Assembly (NCBI GenBank): GCA_963824985.1
Contig: CAWGRQ010000011.1
Coordinates: 1 to 15,886 of the forward strand
Direction: 5' to 3'
From: JAFNAG01 sp963824985
GTDB lineage: Bacteria > Acidobacteriota > UBA6911
DNA length: 15,886 nucleotides
Positions 13,779-15,886 of this stretch are shown here, piece by piece. A model generated the notes under the pieces. It was not told the origin of the DNA and did not search any database. It was given only the letters and a program-made list of their open reading frames with translations. A program made the position numbers and the translations under genes. Positions within the stretch are counted from its first letter, which is position 1, and the number at the start of each line of letters is the position of its first letter.

Positions 13779-14002
13779 TGTGGCCTGATTCCTGCCTTTT
13801 CACCAGATACAACGTCCCAGGGTGGGATTCTATTAGGGAAAATCGTCTCGGAAAGCAACGACCGCGTCGGAGGAGGAGGGTAAAGGCTAATCAGGATAGT
13901 TGATGGCCGTCGATTGTTTCCTCATCGATGCGACAGCCCTTTGCCCTGGACTTCGGTTCCGCCACCATGGGAGGGGACAGTGTAACCAGGTACCACCCTC
14001 CC
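13779..14002. other. Intergenic region upstream of the sigma operon
   Basis: These 224 bases hold the leader of the sigma factor gene and the sequence downstream of the serine hydrolase stop. There is no credible small gene. A run of GGAGG words at 13868-13880 has no start codon that makes sense. Just before the hydrolase stop is GGAGGGGACAGTGTAACC, containing the short REP-related word, and then a matching CCCTCC, so 13971-14001 could form a weak hairpin at the hydrolase 3' end. I saw no convincing -35/-10 pair; TAGAAT near 13830 on the minus strand lacks a well-spaced partner. Confidence 0.45.
13973..13987 (+). repeat. Short repeat GGGGACAGTGTAACC (second copy)
   Basis: It differs by one base from the word at 2312-2326 and shares GGGACAG and TAACC with the REP-like arms. 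It lies 15 bases beyond the stop codon of the serine hydrolase gene, again at a gene end. Confidence 0.4.
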
Positions 14003-15886
14003 TCAATAGCGGAAACCCAGGAGGTTCCAGTTCCAGAGAAACAGAATGAAGCTGACCGCAGTTATGGTCACCAGTGTGTAATAGATCCGGGTTGCCGGAT
14101 TCCAGAATCTCCGCCGCCAGGCACGAAGGGTGAAGTATGCCTGCAGAACAGCCAGCATGGCCAGGCCCAACGGGATCCACAGCAGTGCCACCATGGGCGC
14201 GGGCACGCCATAGGCCAGCTGCAAACGGTATTGGCTGTTGCCCAGCATCTGATCGAGTCCCGCAACAAACAGGATCACCAGAAATCCCGAGAGCATGGCG
14301 CAGATTGCGGGCGCGGCTCCACCGCTTGGCCGCGGCACCTTCCCGCGGCGCAGGCGCCGGTAGAGCTTGGCGATCAGCGCGGCAATCGGCCAAAGGATAA
14401 GCGTCGAGGCGAACATTGCGGAAACCGCGAGCATGTATGGCAGCTGCACGGCTACGGTCTCGAACCAGGGCACGCGCTGAAAGGCCGACGGCAGTGCGTT
14501 GCCCGGAAGGCTCATATACATCCATGCCACACGGCCTGACTCTTCCGCGAAAGCGAGATAGTCCGTCCCGCCCGAACGGCGGAAGAGGAACGGCTCCACC
14601 TCCGTCCAGCGCGTCTCCTGACCGTTCCTGGCCCGCACGGCCAGGTGTCCTTCCGGCGTGGCCTGAACCTTCAGCTGACTATCCAGGATGGCGATCTTCT
14701 CGATACTCGTGCGGCTGTAACGCGTGTTCTGGTAGTACCCTTCAATCCGATTCGCGCGCCGCACCCACCCCTCCGATACCGCGTCTTGCGTTGACGCGGC
14801 CTGGGGGCCGGCCGGGTACAGATAATCGAGCGCGGCCTGCAACGCGGCATAGTGCGGATAGGTATTCGATTGGTTCGTCGCCAGAAAGATCCCAAACCGC
14901 TTGCTCGGCTCCAGAGCGATCAAGGTCGAGGCACCGATGAATCCCCCGGCATGCTCCAGGATCCTGGCGCCGGAATGAAATCTCTCATAGAAACCGAAGC
15001 CGAATCCCGGGAGACGAGGATGCTGGCTGAACTGCCGTGAATGCATCGCGGCGATTGATTCTTCGGTGAGGATGCGTCCCGATCCCGCGATCCCGCCCTG
15101 AAGGTGGGCCAGCAGGAAACGGCTCATGTCGATCCCGCTGGCCCAGACGGTACCCGCCGGAGGGAGGTTACGATAGCCGGGTGCGGCCGGCTCATACCTG
15201 TTGTTCTCGGCGGAGTAAGAATACATCGTCGCCGCCTGAGCCGACAGCGGCGCAGGAGGGGGGGTGTGGGCCGTGCTGTTCCTCATGCCCAGGACGCCCA
15301 GGATGTTCCTTTCCAGGTAGTCTGAAAACGACTCTCCTGAAACCAATTCCACCAGATGACCGGCCAGTCCATAGCCGTGGTTTGAGTAACTCAGCGTCCG
15401 GCCCGGCGGCATAACCCGCCTGGGCAACCCCCGCCGGAGATACTCACCGAGGAATAAGACATCGCCCGGGTTCCGGGCCACATATCCGATATTTCGATCG
15501 TCGAATCCCGCGGTATGGGTCAGCAGCGTTCGCAGCGTCACCGGGTCCGAATAGGAAGCAGGCACATTAAACTCAATCAGGTAGTCATTGACGTCGCGAT
15601 CCAGGTCCAGCCTGCCTTGCTCCACCTGTTGCATCACAGCGGTCGCTGTAAAACTCTTGGTCACCGAGGCAAGATAAAACATGGTGGTCTCCGGCATCAC
15701 GGGCATCTTGCGTTCAAGGTCCGCATATCCATACCCCTTGGAGAACACCACGGAACCATCCAGTACGATTATGACGACGCCTCCCGGGAGATCGTGCTTC
15801 TTCATCTCTCTGCCAAAGGCCTCATCCACCAGCCGAATGAGCTCCTGAGTGCCGGCATACGAAGGTCCTGCAGCAAGGAGAGCCGA
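14003..15886 (-). CDS. Serine hydrolase, beta-lactamase/penicillin-binding fold (S12 type), with C-terminal membrane module; 5' end outside window
   Basis: The frame stays open to the right edge, where SALLAAGPSYAG looks like the end of a signal peptide. The true start is therefore off-window, and the GTG at 15829 is internal. The visible part is 627 residues. The catalytic domain has LPGGVVIIVLDGSVVFSKGY, the SxxK motif SVTK, the second-site YSN (LSYSNHGYG) and HAGG in place of KTG. These are the three motifs of class C beta-lactamase-like hydrolases, D-aminopeptidases and esterases. A middle beta-rich domain (about 200 residues in this family) follows, with GHLAVRARNGQE and DYLAFAEES. The last 150 residues contain about four hydrophobic helices, anchoring the enzyme with its catalytic part outside. 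The substrate may be peptides, D-amino-acid amides or esters; antibiotic resistance is not implied. No partner gene is seen. Confidence 0.9.
   Translation of the reverse strand, partial: SALLAAGPSYAGTQELIRLVDEAFGREMKKHDLPGGVVIIVLDGSVVFSKGYGYADLERKMPVMPETTMFYLASVTKSFTATAVMQQVEQGRLDLDRDVNDYLIEFNVPASYSDPVTLRTLLTHTAGFDDRNIGYVARNPGDVLFLGEYLRRGLPRRVMPPGRTLSYSNHGYGLAGHLVELVSGESFSDYLERNILGVLGMRNSTAHTPPPAPLSAQAATMYSYSAENNRYEPAAPGYRNLPPAGTVWASGIDMSRFLLAHLQGGIAGSGRILTEESIAAMHSRQFSQHPRLPGFGFGFYERFHSGARILEHAGGFIGASTLIALEPSKRFGIFLATNQSNTYPHYAALQAALDYLYPAGPQAASTQDAVSEGWVRRANRIEGYYQNTRYSRTSIEKIAILDSQLKVQATPEGHLAVRARNGQETRWTEVEPFLFRRSGGTDYLAFAEESGRVAWMYMSLPGNALPSAFQRVPWFETVAVQLPYMLAVSAMFASTLILWPIAALIAKLYRRLRRGKVPRPSGGAAPAICAMLSGFLVILFVAGLDQMLGNSQYRLQLAYGVPAPMVALLWIPLGLAMLAVLQAYFTLRAWRRRFWNPATRIYYTLVTITAVSFILFLWNWNLLGFRY

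Overview
The window is GC-rich bacterial chromosome that most resembles Acidobacteriota. The best pointer is an 806-residue stand-alone MacB/FtsX-type permease with no ATPase partner, the layout of the 'ADOP' permeases that expanded in that phylum. Secreted hydrolases of several families and an ECF sigma factor next to von Willebrand A (VWA) proteins fit the same picture. No phylogenetic marker is present, so this is an inference.

Layout, left to right. (1) The C-terminal end of an S9 prolyl-oligopeptidase-family peptidase (+). (2) A 30-bp-arm REP-like hairpin between convergent genes. (3) A secreted esterase-like protein (-) whose last ~50 residues lie in another frame. (4) A short YCII/DGPF-domain protein (+) with an aberrant tail that overlaps (5) a DAACS-family dicarboxylate/amino-acid symporter (-). 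(6) An exported M20 amidohydrolase of the AbgB type (+). (7) A second copy of the REP-like hairpin, again between convergent genes. (8) The ADOP permease (-). (9) A 199-bp palindromic intergenic element. (10) A three-gene minus-strand operon: ECF sigma factor, then a membrane protein with an anti-sigma-like N-terminus and a YfbK-type VWA domain, then an exported VIT-VWA protein. (11) A serine beta-lactamase-like hydrolase with a C-terminal membrane module (-), running off the right edge.

The operon at 8626-13778 is the most system-like part. The sigma factor stop overlaps the start of the first VWA gene (ATGA), and that gene looks like a one-pass membrane anti-sigma factor carrying an extracytoplasmic metal-ion-dependent (MIDAS) VWA domain. 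The second VWA protein follows after 40 bp with its own Shine-Dalgarno and GTG start. As sequenced, a one-base deletion near 10963 shifts the end of the first VWA gene and fuses the two VWA genes into one open frame; restoring it gives a family-like end and a stop at 10895. The esterase shows a similar one-base defect near 720-745.

The remaining genes suggest peptide, amide and organic-acid scavenging: S9 peptidase, esterase, exported amidohydrolase, symporter and serine hydrolase. Apart from the sigma operon they are single genes on alternating strands, with no evidence of co-transcription. I saw no tRNA, rRNA, CRISPR array or intact transposase.
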